This document shows, one piece after another, positions 42,788 to 51,741 of a stretch of DNA of 64,000 bases. Source of the stretch: Rhodothermus profundi (GTDB lineage Bacteria > Bacteroidota > Rhodothermia > Rhodothermales > Rhodothermaceae); contig NZ_FRAU01000001.1 of NCBI RefSeq assembly GCF_900142415.1, forward strand, positions 1 through 64,000, given 5' to 3'. How positions within the stretch are numbered: position 1 is the stretch's first letter; each line of letters begins with the position of its first letter. The notes beneath the pieces are model-generated. The model was not told where the DNA came from, made no database searches, and was given only the letters and a program-made list of their open reading frames with translations. Position numbers and translations under genes: made by a program.

Positions 42788-44464
42788 ATGAGCATTATCG
42801 GTTGGACTTTCTTCTGGGTGGCGATTACATTCGCCGTCTATATCGGAATCGCCATCTGGAGCCGCGTAAAGGACACAGCCGGCTTTTACGTAGCTGGCCA
42901 GGGAATTCCCAGCATTGCGAACGGCGCTGCCGTTGCCGCCGACTGGATGAGTGCGGCCAGCTTTATCTCCATGGCCGGGCTGATTTCGTTCATGGGCTAT
43001 GACGGAGCGGTCTACCTTATGGGATGGACCGGAGGCTATGTGTTGCTGGCCGTGCTGCTGGCACCGTTCCTGCGCAAGTTTGGCAAGTTTACGGTGCCCG
43101 ACTTTGTCGGCGAGCGCTACTACTCCAATGCGGCCCGTGTGGTAGCCGCTATTGCTGCCCTGTTCGTTTCCTTCACGTACGTGGCCGGGCAAATGCGCGG
43201 CGTGGGCGTGGTCTTTAGCCGTTTCCTGCAGGTGGATATCGTCTGGGGGGTCATCATTGGAATGGCGATTGTCTCGCTCTATGCCGTGCTGGGCGGCATG
43301 AAAGGGATCACCTGGACCCAGGTAGCCCAGTATACCGTACTGATCATCGCCTACTTGATCCCGGCCTTCGCCATTGCCTACACGCTCACGGGCATTCCGC
43401 TGCCCCAGTTGGCGCTGGGAAAGGTGTTGCCTCAGTTGGACCAGCTTCAGTATGAACTCGTTGGCAACCTCTACAGCCAGCCGTTCAAGGGAAGCTGGGA
43501 CATGCTGAACGTCTTCTGCGTGACGTTTGCGCTGATGACAGGAACGGCTGGCCTGCCGCACGTCATTGTACGCTTTTACACCGTGCGGCGCGTGGTAGAC
43601 GCGCGCTGGTCGGCTTTCTGGGCGCTGTTCTTCATTGGACTGCTGTATCTGACAGCGCCAGCCGTGGCCATGTTTGCACGCTACTACATTCTGAACGCGT
43701 TTAGTGAGCTGGGGCCGACCGGCATGCTCGACCTGAGCTGGGTTCAGAACTGGGCGCAAACAGGGCTGATTCGCACGAGCGAGTGGAGCGAAGGCATGAC
43801 AGCAGCCGCGCTGCTCAGCACCATTGACCGTGATATCATTGTGCTGGCCACGCCAGAAATCGCCAACCTGTCGGCCTGGGTGGTCGGATTAGTGGCAGCC
43901 GGTGGACTGGCCGCAGCGCTTTCGACCGCTTCGGGACTGCTGCTGGTCATCGGCTCGGCCATGGCGCATGACATCTATGGCCAGATCATCAACCCCAGCG
44001 CACCCGATCACGTGAAGCTGACAGTTGCCCGGGTCATGATCTTTGTAGGTGTCGTGATTGCTGGACTGCTGGGCATCTTCCCACCGGGCTTTGTGGCGGA
44101 GGTTGTGGCCTTTGCCTTTGGGCTGGCTTGCTCCAGCTTCTTCCCGATTATTGTGCTGGGCGTGTTCTGGAAACGGTGCACCAAGGAAGGGGCCATCGCG
44201 GGCATGCTGACCGGCCTGATCTTTACCTTCACGCTGATTGTGCTGATGCGCGCCGACCGGGTGCTGGGGCTCGAAGAGCCTATTTTGAGCACCTTCCTGG
44301 GCATCAATGCGCAGGGTGTGGGCACGATTGGCATGATTCTGAACTTTATCGTGACGATTCTGGTCTCGCTGCGCACGCCGCCTCCGCCGAAGGAGGTGCA
44401 GACGCTCGTGGAGCAGATTCGCTATCCACGGGTGCTGCGGGCCGAAGAGCTGGAATCGGCCTGA
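42788..44464 (+). CDS. Sodium:solute symporter, VC_2705-like (acetate/carboxylate)
   Basis: 558-residue inner-membrane transporter with about 13 helices. The N-terminal DWMSAASFISMAGLISFMG and KFTVPDFVGERYYSNAA mark the sodium:solute symporter superfamily, near ActP but of the subgroup paired with DUF4212. It is expected to drive uptake of acetate, pyruvate or another short carboxylate with sodium. Neighbours acs, porin and DUF4212 back an acetate role; the substrate is inferred. A strong terminator follows the stop. Confidence 0.92.
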   Translation: MSIIGWTFFWVAITFAVYIGIAIWSRVKDTAGFYVAGQGIPSIANGAAVAADWMSAASFISMAGLISFMGYDGAVYLMGWTGGYVLLAVLLAPFLRKFGKFTVPDFVGERYYSNAARVVAAIAALFVSFTYVAGQMRGVGVVFSRFLQVDIVWGVIIGMAIVSLYAVLGGMKGITWTQVAQYTVLIIAYLIPAFAIAYTLTGIPLPQLALGKVLPQLDQLQYELVGNLYSQPFKGSWDMLNVFCVTFALMTGTAGLPHVIVRFYTVRRVVDARWSAFWALFFIGLLYLTAPAVAMFARYYILNAFSELGPTGMLDLSWVQNWAQTGLIRTSEWSEGMTAAALLSTIDRDIIVLATPEIANLSAWVVGLVAAGGLAAALSTASGLLLVIGSAMAHDIYGQIINPSAPDHVKLTVARVMIFVGVVIAGLLGIFPPGFVAEVVAFAFGLACSSFFPIIVLGVFWKRCTKEGAIAGMLTGLIFTFTLIVLMRADRVLGLEEPILSTFLGINAQGVGTIGMILNFIVTILVSLRTPPPPKEVQTLVEQIRYPRVLRAEELESA

Positions 44465-44475
44465 GCGAACAGATC

Positions 44476-44513
44476 AGGGCGGCGGTGCCCTCTGATGCCG
44501 CCGCCCTTTTTTT
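44476..44513 (+). terminator. Rho-independent terminator after the carboxylate locus
   Basis: AGGGCGGCGG (44476-44485) pairs with CCGCCGCCCT (44498-44507) and is followed by a run of seven T. It closes the acs-porin-DUF4212-symporter transcript. Confidence 0.93.
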
Positions 44514-44546
44514 ACTTTAGCCAGCAGCGATGGTAGATTTAGCAGC

Positions 44547-45680
44547 ATGACCGGAATCAATCTGAAGCGGCACCTGCTCATTGCCAGCGGACTGCTCGTG
44601 CTGGCGATCGCCTTTGTTGTACTGCGCTACCGGGATACGTTTAGCGTTATGCTGGAAAACCTGCGCGCCATGCGCGAAGGGCGCGCGCTGGCTGAAACGC
44701 TACGCAGTCCCCAGGATCTGGTTGACTACCTGGCCGGGCAGCCGCATACGGTTTCTCTGGTAGCATTCGACCTGGAGGCGCCAGATTCCGGGCTGTACTT
44801 TCAGGCAGACGTGGCGCGGCCCGTCGCCGGACTGCCACGTTTGCTGCTGCTGGCCGGATATGTGCAAGCCGTCCAACAGGGAAAACTGAATCCAGAGGAA
44901 CGGGTAGCTCGCCGCACACTTGATCGGTACGTGCTGCCGTCGCTGGGCGCACAGATCCACCAGCATGCGCTGACACTCCTGGCAGCAGACGATTCGTTGC
45001 GCCTGGAGCAGGTCATGCACCTTTTGCTGCAAGGAAATGACCCGGCTGCCCACGACTATCTGCTGCTGCGGCTGGGGCCGTCTGCCCTGTCGAAATTACC
45101 AGAACGACTGGGCGTACCTGCCCTTGAACCGCCGCTGCCTGTGCTCGGGTTGTTTCTAAGCTGGCATGCCCTTCCAGTGGTGCAGCAATACGGCAGGGCC
45201 CCCTACAGATTAACCCGGCAAGTGGTGCGCGATACAATGCTGCATCGCACTCTGGCGCAACAGTTTGAACAGCAGGGATCCGGGCTCAGTCTGTGGGACC
45301 AACGTGACCGGGCGCAGGCGACCTATCCCAGAGGGACGGCGCAGGCCTACGCCCTGCTGCTGCAACGCATTGCGACCGATACCTCGACCTGGGGGCGCAA
45401 CATGCGCCGCTATCTGGAACGCCCCCTGCCTGACACCCTGCAGGTTAACCTGAAGACACTGGCGGTCGAAAGTGGCTTATTTCCGGGACTGGTCAGTGTG
45501 GCGGCTTATGCTCGGCGACATGATCGTTCGGGCGTGCGTATTGTGGTCCTCTTGATGGAGCAAGTGCCTATGGCTGTGCTTTACCATCTGGCTCAAACGC
45601 GCCTGGAACAAGGTCTGGTATTGCAATTGCTGGGCGATGACGTTTTCTTTAAGCAGGTGCGCAGACGATTGCCGTCGTGA
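44547..45680 (+). CDS. Membrane-anchored beta-lactamase-like protein without catalytic residues
   Basis: 377 residues with an N-terminal membrane helix (about 8-26, LLIASGLLVLAIAFVVL). The rest aligns by eye with class A-like serine hydrolases: RPVAGLPRLLLLAGYVQAV where the SxxK motif should be, QGNDPAAHDYLL at the place of SDN, and LAVESGLFPG at the place of KTG. The catalytic Ser and Lys are replaced (Gly and Arg), so it probably binds rather than cuts. Fold assignment is moderate; if wrong, it is an anchored protein of unknown role. It stands alone after the symporter terminator. Confidence 0.65.
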   Translation: MTGINLKRHLLIASGLLVLAIAFVVLRYRDTFSVMLENLRAMREGRALAETLRSPQDLVDYLAGQPHTVSLVAFDLEAPDSGLYFQADVARPVAGLPRLLLLAGYVQAVQQGKLNPEERVARRTLDRYVLPSLGAQIHQHALTLLAADDSLRLEQVMHLLLQGNDPAAHDYLLLRLGPSALSKLPERLGVPALEPPLPVLGLFLSWHALPVVQQYGRAPYRLTRQVVRDTMLHRTLAQQFEQQGSGLSLWDQRDRAQATYPRGTAQAYALLLQRIATDTSTWGRNMRRYLERPLPDTLQVNLKTLAVESGLFPGLVSVAAYARRHDRSGVRIVVLLMEQVPMAVLYHLAQTRLEQGLVLQLLGDDVFFKQVRRRLPS

Positions 45681-45848
45681 TGATGCTGCACCGGGATAGG
45701 TGAGGGGAAGGGAAAATTTTAGCTTTTCTTTAGAAAAGCGCTTGTAGCATGCAAGGTAACCGACAGGGCGGCAACTTTTGAAAGCATGCCCTATCTTATA
45801 ATCCGTCTCCTGAACAGAAGGCCGTTCTCCAACTTATCAGGAAGCGTC

Positions 45849-46142
45849 ATGATCGAAAAAAAGCAAACCCGTCGCGGCATCAGCGTAACCTTCAAGTTGC
45901 CAGCCGAGGTTGCGCGCGAAAGTGTGGCTGTCGTAGGCGATTTTAACAACTGGGATCCGGCTGCCCATCGCATGCGCCTGTACCGGAATAAAGGATATTG
46001 GAGTAAAACGATTGTGCTCAAGCCCGGCACATATCAGTTTCGCTATCTGGTAGACGGCGAACGTTGGATCAACGATGATCAAGCGGACGGCTATACGCCC
46101 AGCCCCTTTTTCAGCGAGAATTGTTTGCTGCACATAAGATAG
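45849..46142 (+). CDS. Stand-alone CBM48 (glycogen-binding) domain protein
   Basis: 97 residues from ATG 45849, the whole protein being one AMPK/isoamylase N-terminal type carbohydrate-binding module: VAVVGDFNNWDPAAHRM, then PGTYQFRYLVDGERW and the tail INDDQADGYTPSPF. These modules bind alpha-glucans such as glycogen and normally sit on an enzyme; here no enzyme is attached. It may regulate or localise glycogen. A frame opens at 45786 but codons before 45849 look non-coding. A weak hairpin plus TTTTTT follows at about 46139-46190. Confidence 0.88.
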   Translation: MIEKKQTRRGISVTFKLPAEVARESVAVVGDFNNWDPAAHRMRLYRNKGYWSKTIVLKPGTYQFRYLVDGERWINDDQADGYTPSPFFSENCLLHIR

Positions 46143-46289
46143 CATACCCGGTAGATGTTTAACCAGGTAGCTATTCTATTTTTTGTTGGGCACTTTGACT
46201 TCAAACGCTGACGGCAATTGACTGAACGCTCGATAAGGGGGGAGTAGATAGAGTTAGAAAAGTAAGTGTTGAAACAGTATAAAATCGCG

Positions 46290-46333
46290 TAAACAAAAAT
46301 AGCATAGCCTCACCCACATGGTGAGGCTATGCT
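46290..46333 (-). terminator. Rho-independent terminator of tRNA-Phe
   Basis: On the minus strand AGCATAGCCTCACC pairs with GGTGAGGCTATGCT (14 bp, five-base loop; plus coordinates 46301-46333), followed by ATTTTTG. It lies 12 bases after the tRNA 3' end. Confidence 0.9.
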
Positions 46334-46345
46334 GCCACGTCCAAG

Positions 46346-46418
46346 TGGTCAGGGGCGGAATCGAACCGCCGACACCGGGATTTTCAGTCCCGTGCTCTAC
46401 CAACTGAGCTACCTGACC
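46346..46418 (-). tRNA. tRNA-Phe (GAA)
   Basis: Cloverleaf read on the minus strand: acceptor GGTCAGG with CCTGACC, D-arm GCTC...GAGC, anticodon stem CGGGA with loop CTGAAAA, giving anticodon GAA (Phe), T-arm GGCGG-TTCGATT-CCGCC. Discriminator A at 46346. CCA is not encoded. A Bacteroidota promoter precedes it and a terminator follows. Confidence 0.97.
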
Positions 46419-46430
46419 CTCTGCAGCGGC

Positions 46431-46462
46431 CAAATATACACTGCTTACCGCACCAGAAGCAA
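46431..46462 (-). promoter_or_regulatory. Bacteroidota-type promoter of tRNA-Phe
   Basis: Minus strand: TTG (46462-46460), 21 bases, TATATTTG (46438-46431), a full TAnnTTTG match with the same spacing as the secG promoter, 12 bases before the tRNA 5' end. Confidence 0.75.
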
Positions 46463-46654
46463 CAAACGTCGGGCAGGCGTGCGGGTTTCACGAAGGTTTG
46501 AAAGCATCTTTTCCGCGTTTGCATGCGAGCAGCATGCGCTCCGATCAGGTCCGACCACAATGGACAATTAAGAGCGCAAACCCTCTGCTGGAGAAGACCA
46601 GAGGGCGCCCTTTCCTGCCCATGCTGCTACCGCGCCTTTCCTGTCCGTTGCGGC

Positions 46655-47527
46655 TTACCGCGCCCCCCACATCAGTTTGGTGCGTAGCGTTTGAAAATAA
46701 TGCCGGCCTGGCAGTTTGACCAGGTTAACGGTGTGCTGGGCTTTCCGGATCGTGATGCGCTGGCCTTCGCGATGGATAAGCTGGCTGTGGCCGTCAGCAG
46801 CCAGCACATATGGCTGGCCGCCTGTGTACACCCGCACGTCAATCTCGACCGAAGCCGGCAGCACTATAGGGCGCAGCGTCAGCGTATGCGGAGCAATAGG
46901 CGTCAGGATTACCACTTCACAGTTCGGGGAAACAATGGGCCCCCCTGCCGACAGCGAGTAGGCTGTTGAACCGGTGGGCGTAGCAAAGATGAGTCCATCG
47001 GCCCAGTAGCGATTCAGCGGTACGCCATCGACGGTGACCTCAATGGTGATCAGCCCCGCCAGCCCGCTGCGGTCGATTACAAATTCGTTCAGAGCCCAGG
47101 GGAGGGCCGGGGTGGATCCATCTTCCAGCTCGGCTTCGAGAACCATGCGGGCTTCCAGGTGGAAATCGCCCGCCTCAATGGTGCGAATAGCCTCGCGTAC
47201 CTGCTCAACTTCTACATCGGCCAGAAAGCCCATGCGGCCGATGTTAACGCCCAGCACAGGGGTACCCCGGCGGCCTGCCAGATGAGCACTCTGCAGCAAC
47301 GTACCATCGCCTCCAAAAGAGAGCAGCACGTCCACTTCGGCCGCCAGATCATGTGCGGTCAGCGCTGCTGCTTTACTATCGGAAAGCAGCTTGCGTGCAA
47401 CCAGACCGCGCGCTACGGCCGGGTGAAGGCGGGCCTCCAATCCCTGCGCCTCCAGCCAACGAACCAGCGAAGCAACGGGCTCCCAGAGCTGTTCTTTCTG
47501 CGTATTGCCGGTAATGCCGTAGATCAT
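46655..47527 (-). CDS. nadK: NAD kinase
   Basis: 290-residue cytoplasmic enzyme that phosphorylates NAD to NADP. Diagnostic motifs: LLSFGGDGTLL (the catalytic GGDG), NIGRMGFL, ALNEFVIDR and ATPTGSTAYSLSAGGP. The frame starts at ATG 47527 (MIYGITGNT), as in other Bacteroidota. It is a single gene, divergent from comM, with 150 bases between. Confidence 0.96.
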   Translation of the reverse strand: MIYGITGNTQKEQLWEPVASLVRWLEAQGLEARLHPAVARGLVARKLLSDSKAAALTAHDLAAEVDVLLSFGGDGTLLQSAHLAGRRGTPVLGVNIGRMGFLADVEVEQVREAIRTIEAGDFHLEARMVLEAELEDGSTPALPWALNEFVIDRSGLAGLITIEVTVDGVPLNRYWADGLIFATPTGSTAYSLSAGGPIVSPNCEVVILTPIAPHTLTLRPIVLPASVEIDVRVYTGGQPYVLAADGHSQLIHREGQRITIRKAQHTVNLVKLPGRHYFQTLRTKLMWGAR

Positions 47528-47679
47528 TGGCAGGTGACGGGTTCGATTCCCTTAAAAAGTACAGGCATCGAAGGTGATTGCAGATATTGCGCTGAATTTT
47601 TCGGCAAAAGTTTATTCAAAAAAATCAGATGTTGCAAAAAATAGGTCGTGGTGTCTTATCTCGAAAAAACATTTCTATC

Positions 47680-49221
47680 ATGCTGAGCCGAGTCTGGAGC
47701 AGCACAACGCTGGGGATCGACGCCATTCCCGTTGAGATTGAGACGCACATCGAGCCCGGCATGCCGCGTTACACAGTGGTGGGGTTGCCTGACGGAGCGG
47801 TGCGAGAAAGCCGTGATCGCATTCAGGCGGCACTGCGTAACAGTGGGCTGCCGATACCTCGCGGGGTTATCACCGTGAATCTGGCACCAGCGGACCTGCG
47901 CAAGGAAGGAGCTGCCTTTGATCTGCCGATGGCGCTGGGATTGCTGGCGGCCGGTGAAGGAAGTCCGAGTCCAGAAGCCTTAGATCCGTTCGTGATTGTC
48001 GGGGAGCTGGCGCTGGACGGCAAAGTGCGGCCGGTGCGAGGCGTACTGCCCATTGCCATGCAGGCCCGGCGTGATGGTCGTAAAGGTATCATTGTGCCTC
48101 GAGACAACGCCGAAGAAGCGGCGCTGGTGGAAGGACTGGACGTGTATCCGGTTACCTCACTCCAGGAAGCCGTAGAGCTGTTGACCGGTGCAGCGCCGCG
48201 CAAGCCATTTCAACAGGATCTCCAGTTGCTGTTTGCCGAAGCGCAGACGTACGAGGTGGACTTTGCGGAGGTGCGGGGACAGGAAAATGTTAAGCGGGCG
48301 CTGGAAGTGGCAGCAGCCGGCGGACACAACGTGCTAATGGTAGGGCCGCCGGGCGCCGGTAAAACAATGCTGGCTAAACGATTACCTACGATCCTGCCGC
48401 CCATGACCCCGGAGGAAGCGCTGGAAACCACTAAAATTCATTCGGTAGGTGGCAAGTTGAATGGGGCAGGATTGGTGGCCCGGCGGCCTTTCCGTGCACC
48501 GCATCATACGATTTCGGATGCCGGGCTCTGCGGGGGAGGCGCACATCCGATGCCGGGAGAAATTTCTCTGGCCCATAATGGCGTACTGTTTCTGGATGAG
48601 TTGCCCGAGTTCAAACGCCAGGTTCTTGAAGTGCTTCGCCAGCCGCTTGAGTCGGGGCAAATTACAATCAGCCGGGCGCGTTTTACGGTCGAATATCCCG
48701 CGCGATTCATGCTGGTGGCCAGTATGAATCCCTGTCCGTGCGGGCATCTGAATGATCCGCGGCGCACCTGCGTGTGCACGCCTCCTCAGGTGCAGCGCTA
48801 TTTATCAAAAATCAGCGGACCACTGCTGGACCGTATTGACCTGCACATTGAAGTGACGCCTGTGCCCTTTGAGGAGCTCAGTCGCAAGCAGGAGGGAGAG
48901 TCATCCGCATCCATTCGGGCTCGGGTGGTAGCCGCGCGAGAGCGACAGGCTGCGCGGTTTCAGGACGTGCCCGGGATTTATTGCAACGCACAGATGCCAG
49001 CGCGTCTGGTGCGCCGTTACTGCACGTTGGACGCCGAAGGGCAGCAGCTTATGAAAATGGCCATTCACCGACTGGGATTAAGCGCCCGGGCCTATGATCG
49101 CATCCTGAAAGTGGCCCGAACCATCGCAGACCTGGCCGGCAGCGCCACAATTCGGCCGGAGCACCTGTCGGAAGCGATCCAGTATCGCTCCCTGGATCGG
49201 GAATCATGGTTTATGCCGTGA
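47680..49221 (+). CDS. comM: ComM/YifB-family Mg-chelatase-like ATPase
   Basis: 513 residues from the ATG at 47680 ([18 protein letters not shown]); the frame extends to 47629 but the earlier part is not typical. Lon-like N-terminal domain (about 1-180), Walker [16 protein letters not shown], Walker B FLDELPEF, and a C-terminal zinc-finger-like stretch ([17 protein letters not shown]). ComM is a hexameric helicase that promotes branch migration during natural transformation. It converges with exbD, whose stop begins at the next base. Confidence 0.95.
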   Translation: MLSRVWSSTTLGIDAIPVEIETHIEPGMPRYTVVGLPDGAVRESRDRIQAALRNSGLPIPRGVITVNLAPADLRKEGAAFDLPMALGLLAAGEGSPSPEALDPFVIVGELALDGKVRPVRGVLPIAMQARRDGRKGIIVPRDNAEEAALVEGLDVYPVTSLQEAVELLTGAAPRKPFQQDLQLLFAEAQTYEVDFAEVRGQENVKRALEVAAAGGHNVLMVGPPGAGKTMLAKRLPTILPPMTPEEALETTKIHSVGGKLNGAGLVARRPFRAPHHTISDAGLCGGGAHPMPGEISLAHNGVLFLDELPEFKRQVLEVLRQPLESGQITISRARFTVEYPARFMLVASMNPCPCGHLNDPRRTCVCTPPQVQRYLSKISGPLLDRIDLHIEVTPVPFEELSRKQEGESSASIRARVVAARERQAARFQDVPGIYCNAQMPARLVRRYCTLDAEGQQLMKMAIHRLGLSARAYDRILKVARTIADLAGSATIRPEHLSEAIQYRSLDRESWFMP

Positions 49222-49635
49222 TCAGCGACGTGGACTTACGTCGGGCCGCTCCGTAGCCATCAAGATCGTCATGCCGAGCGCTTTAGCTGTGCTGGCCACG
49301 TACGCAAACTGTTCCACCGTGGCTTTTCGGTCGGCCCGGAGCACCAGGGTATTACGGTCACCTTTAACAGTGCGAAGCGTGCTCAGCAGGTCTTCGCGTG
49401 CGACCTGCTGCTGCTCAACGTAAAAACGGCCATCTTCCGTAATCACAACTGTCACATAACGGGCCTGGGTAGGAGCTCCGGCCTCGACGCGGGGTAAGTT
49501 GACGCGAATGCCAAACTGAGGAATGAAGCTGGAAGTAAGCAGAAAGAAAATCAACAGCAACAGCACAATATCGGCCAGTCCGGCCAATGCAAAGGAGGTC
49601 AGGGGCTTGCGCGAGGTGGAGAAATTCAGGGGCAT
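49222..49635 (-). CDS. exbD: ExbD/TolR biopolymer transport protein
   Basis: 137 residues with one N-terminal membrane helix (about 19-36, LADIVLLLLIFFLLTSSF) that keeps the proton-path aspartate in LADIVLL, and a periplasmic ExbD fold (VNLPRVEA, then YVTVVITEDGRFYV and VLRADRKATVEQF). Together with ExbB it forms the proton-driven motor for TonB or Tol. Last gene of a six-gene envelope operon; 14 bases after exbB. Confidence 0.94.
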   Translation of the reverse strand: MPLNFSTSRKPLTSFALAGLADIVLLLLIFFLLTSSFIPQFGIRVNLPRVEAGAPTQARYVTVVITEDGRFYVEQQQVAREDLLSTLRTVKGDRNTLVLRADRKATVEQFAYVASTAKALGMTILMATERPDVSPRR

Positions 49636-49649
49636 GGCCTGATGCAGAC

Positions 49650-50366
49650 TTAAAGGAGGGTTTCAGGTTGACGGCGCGGGCGTGGTACCGGCTCCTGCAA
49701 TAGATCAATGAAATCGGTTGCGGACCGCTCCATGTCGTTAACAAGGCGGTTGATGCGCGTCAGCAGAAAATTATGGCCAAACAGGGCCAGAATCCCGACC
49801 ACCAGACCAAAAGCGGTGGTGAGCAGAGCTTCCCAGATGCCACCAGCCAGCACGCTGGGGTTTACGTTACCCTGCAGATTCTGGATCTGCTGGAAGGCTT
49901 CAATCATGCCGGTAACCGTGCCGAGAAAGCCCAGCATTGGAGCAATGCCTGCGATGCTGGCCAGAATGTCCATGCGTTTTTCCAGCTCAAAGGCCTCATA
50001 CTTGCCGGCTGCCTCTACCGCGTCGCGGATCTCTGCAATCGGACGCCCCAGGCGCTCCAGCCCCCGCCGTAGAATGCGGGTGATAGGCTTGTCTTGCGCC
50101 TCACAGTAAGCCAGGGCACCGCGAATGTCGCCCGCCTCTACGTAGTCGCGCACGCGATCCATAATCTGACGCGGGTCAATCTGGGCCCGCTGCAGGGTTA
50201 TGAGCCGCTCGACAAATAAATAGATGGTAAGGAGCGACAGGAGCCCGATGGGAAGCATAACCCACCCCCCCTGAACCAGAATGTCCAGCAGCGACATGGA
50301 TGAGGCAGGTGGGGCCAGGGCGCTTAACGTATCGGCTGGCAGCGAGACAGCTTGCAACAGCACCAT
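49650..50366 (-). CDS. exbB: ExbB/TolQ/MotA family proton channel
   Basis: 238 residues, three membrane helices (about 32-52, 132-152, 170-190 by eye). Motifs are LQGGWVMLPIGLLS-like N-terminal helix, IASIAGIAPMLGFLGTVTGMIEAF and WEALLTTAFGLVVGILAL. A second in-frame ATG at 50297 (MSLLDILVQGG) is the alternative start. It pairs with exbD downstream to power TonB- or Tol-type work; the TonB at 9.4 kb is a possible partner. It is 12 bases after the SPOR gene stop. Confidence 0.93.
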   Translation of the reverse strand: MVLLQAVSLPADTLSALAPPASSMSLLDILVQGGWVMLPIGLLSLLTIYLFVERLITLQRAQIDPRQIMDRVRDYVEAGDIRGALAYCEAQDKPITRILRRGLERLGRPIAEIRDAVEAAGKYEAFELEKRMDILASIAGIAPMLGFLGTVTGMIEAFQQIQNLQGNVNPSVLAGGIWEALLTTAFGLVVGILALFGHNFLLTRINRLVNDMERSATDFIDLLQEPVPRPRRQPETLL

Positions 50367-50378
50367 AACAGACGTCGG

Positions 50379-51449
50379 TTATTGGATTGTGGAAGGTAGG
50401 CGTAGCACCCAGGCATCCGGAGGCAGCACGTTGCTAAGCTGACGTTTAGCCGCCAGCGCTTCCTCCGGTGAACCATACCGTCCAACCGCCACGCGGTACC
50501 GAGTGGTTCCGTTCATTGGAGTGGCCACGACCGTTACGGGTAGATCCTGGTTTGCCAGGGCGCGACGATAACGATCGGCCAGCCGCTCGGCGGCTGCCTG
50601 GCTTGTCACCGAACCAACAATCAGTGCGTAGCTTCCTGTAGGAGGCCGGGCAGGAGGTGCCTCCGTAGTCGGAGTCTCGGGTTCGGCCACAGCCGTATCG
50701 ACTGGAGGAGGCAGGGCGGCGACAGTCGTTTCAGGGGGAGCCAGCCTTTCCGTTTCAGTCTGGGGAGGAGCTGGGGGGGGCACTTCTGGTTCTGATGGAC
50801 GAGAAAACAGCAGGAACCAGACCGCCACCGCGCCAAGCATCACCACCAGCAGCGCAGCAGGAACCCATATTGGAAGACCACGACGGCGCTCTTCTTCAAC
50901 CCGAATGCGAGGAGGACGGGGAGGCCGCAGGGGCGGTTCTGGAGGCGAAGCAGGAGGGGGTTCGGGTGCCGCTTCAGTGGGTGTTGGTTCGGGCTCGGCC
51001 TCCGAAGTGACTTCCGGAGACGGGGTAGGTTGCGCTTCAGCTTCATGAGGAGGTTCCTCAGGGGCGGCTTCTTCAGCCGGAGTTTCCTGGGATTCGGCAG
51101 GGCCTTCTACTTCATAAAAAGGAGAAGTAGGGGCTGCAACTTCTTCCGAGGTACTTTCTTCTGGCGGGATAACCTCAGTTTTGCGATAGGACTGGGCTGC
51201 AGGTGGCTCTACGGTAACCGGTTCCAACCCGGCGAAACGGTGGTTGACGGCCTGGGCCAGCGCTGCGTCTGGTTCAAACCGCAGCCCTTCTTCACTCCGG
51301 ATGAGATGGCCCAGCCCGGGCAAGCTAGTCTGGCCTTCCTGTTCCAGTTGCTGCTGGAGCTGGGCAACCAACTGACGCAGAGCCGCTTCGGCGGCTTCTG
51401 GAGCGCAACCAAGTCGTTCGGCCAATTGATTAATCAGAGGCTCAGACAT
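50379..51449 (-). CDS. HU-like domain, transmembrane helix and SPOR domain protein
   Basis: 356 residues. The N-terminus (about 1-75) resembles an HU-type DNA-binding fold as in HU-CCDC81 proteins (LINQLAERLGCAPEAAEAAL, LPGLGHLIRSEEG). A long acidic/proline linker follows, then one membrane helix (about 196-216, WVPAALLVVMLGAVAVWFLL), another P/E-rich linker and a C-terminal SPOR domain (about 285-350, SYALIVGSVTSQAAAERLAD) that binds peptidoglycan at division sites. The topology puts the HU fold in the cytoplasm and SPOR in the periplasm, so it could link DNA or other partners to septal wall. Known in Bacteroidota; function not proven. Confidence 0.87.
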   Translation of the reverse strand: MSEPLINQLAERLGCAPEAAEAALRQLVAQLQQQLEQEGQTSLPGLGHLIRSEEGLRFEPDAALAQAVNHRFAGLEPVTVEPPAAQSYRKTEVIPPEESTSEEVAAPTSPFYEVEGPAESQETPAEEAAPEEPPHEAEAQPTPSPEVTSEAEPEPTPTEAAPEPPPASPPEPPLRPPRPPRIRVEEERRRGLPIWVPAALLVVMLGAVAVWFLLFSRPSEPEVPPPAPPQTETERLAPPETTVAALPPPVDTAVAEPETPTTEAPPARPPTGSYALIVGSVTSQAAAERLADRYRRALANQDLPVTVVATPMNGTTRYRVAVGRYGSPEEALAAKRQLSNVLPPDAWVLRLPSTIQ

Positions 51450-51473
51450 GCGACCGTTCAGGGTTGGTGTAGG

Positions 51474-51680
51474 TCAGGAGGTTTCAGGAGTAAAGGCAGG
51501 CAGATCGCGCGGTGGATGCAGCACGACCCGTCCATCCGGCAGCCGCTCGGTCGTGCTGCTGCGATGGTCCACGTAAAAGGTTCCCAGACCGGGAACGTGT
51601 ACCGACTCGCCGCGCATCAGCGCATCTTGCACCAGCTCAGCCAGCGCTTGCGCTACTTGTTCCGGGGTAGGCGTTTCCAT
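51474..51680 (-). CDS. Short HU-like DNA-binding protein
   Basis: 68 residues from ATG 51680. The helical start (PEQVAQALAELVQDALMRGE) is followed by VHVPGLGTFYVDHRSS, the HU beta-start, and a shortened arm ending PAFTPETS like HU's KPG end. It is shorter than HU (about 90), so DNA wrapping may be altered. It lies between the barrel and HU-SPOR genes, both in the same direction. The longer frame from 51890 overlaps the barrel gene and is not real. Confidence 0.8.
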   Translation of the reverse strand: METPTPEQVAQALAELVQDALMRGESVHVPGLGTFYVDHRSSTTERLPDGRVVLHPPRDLPAFTPETS

Positions 51681-51741
51681 AGGGCCTCGCGTTAACCGTT
51701 CGTTTCCTAAAACTACAACCAAAATTGTACAGAATCCAAGA

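Noticed and set aside
47531-47552. T-arm-like GGTTCGATTCC near the nadK start
   Set aside because: Flanks do not form the five-pair T stem and no other cloverleaf arm is present; chance match.
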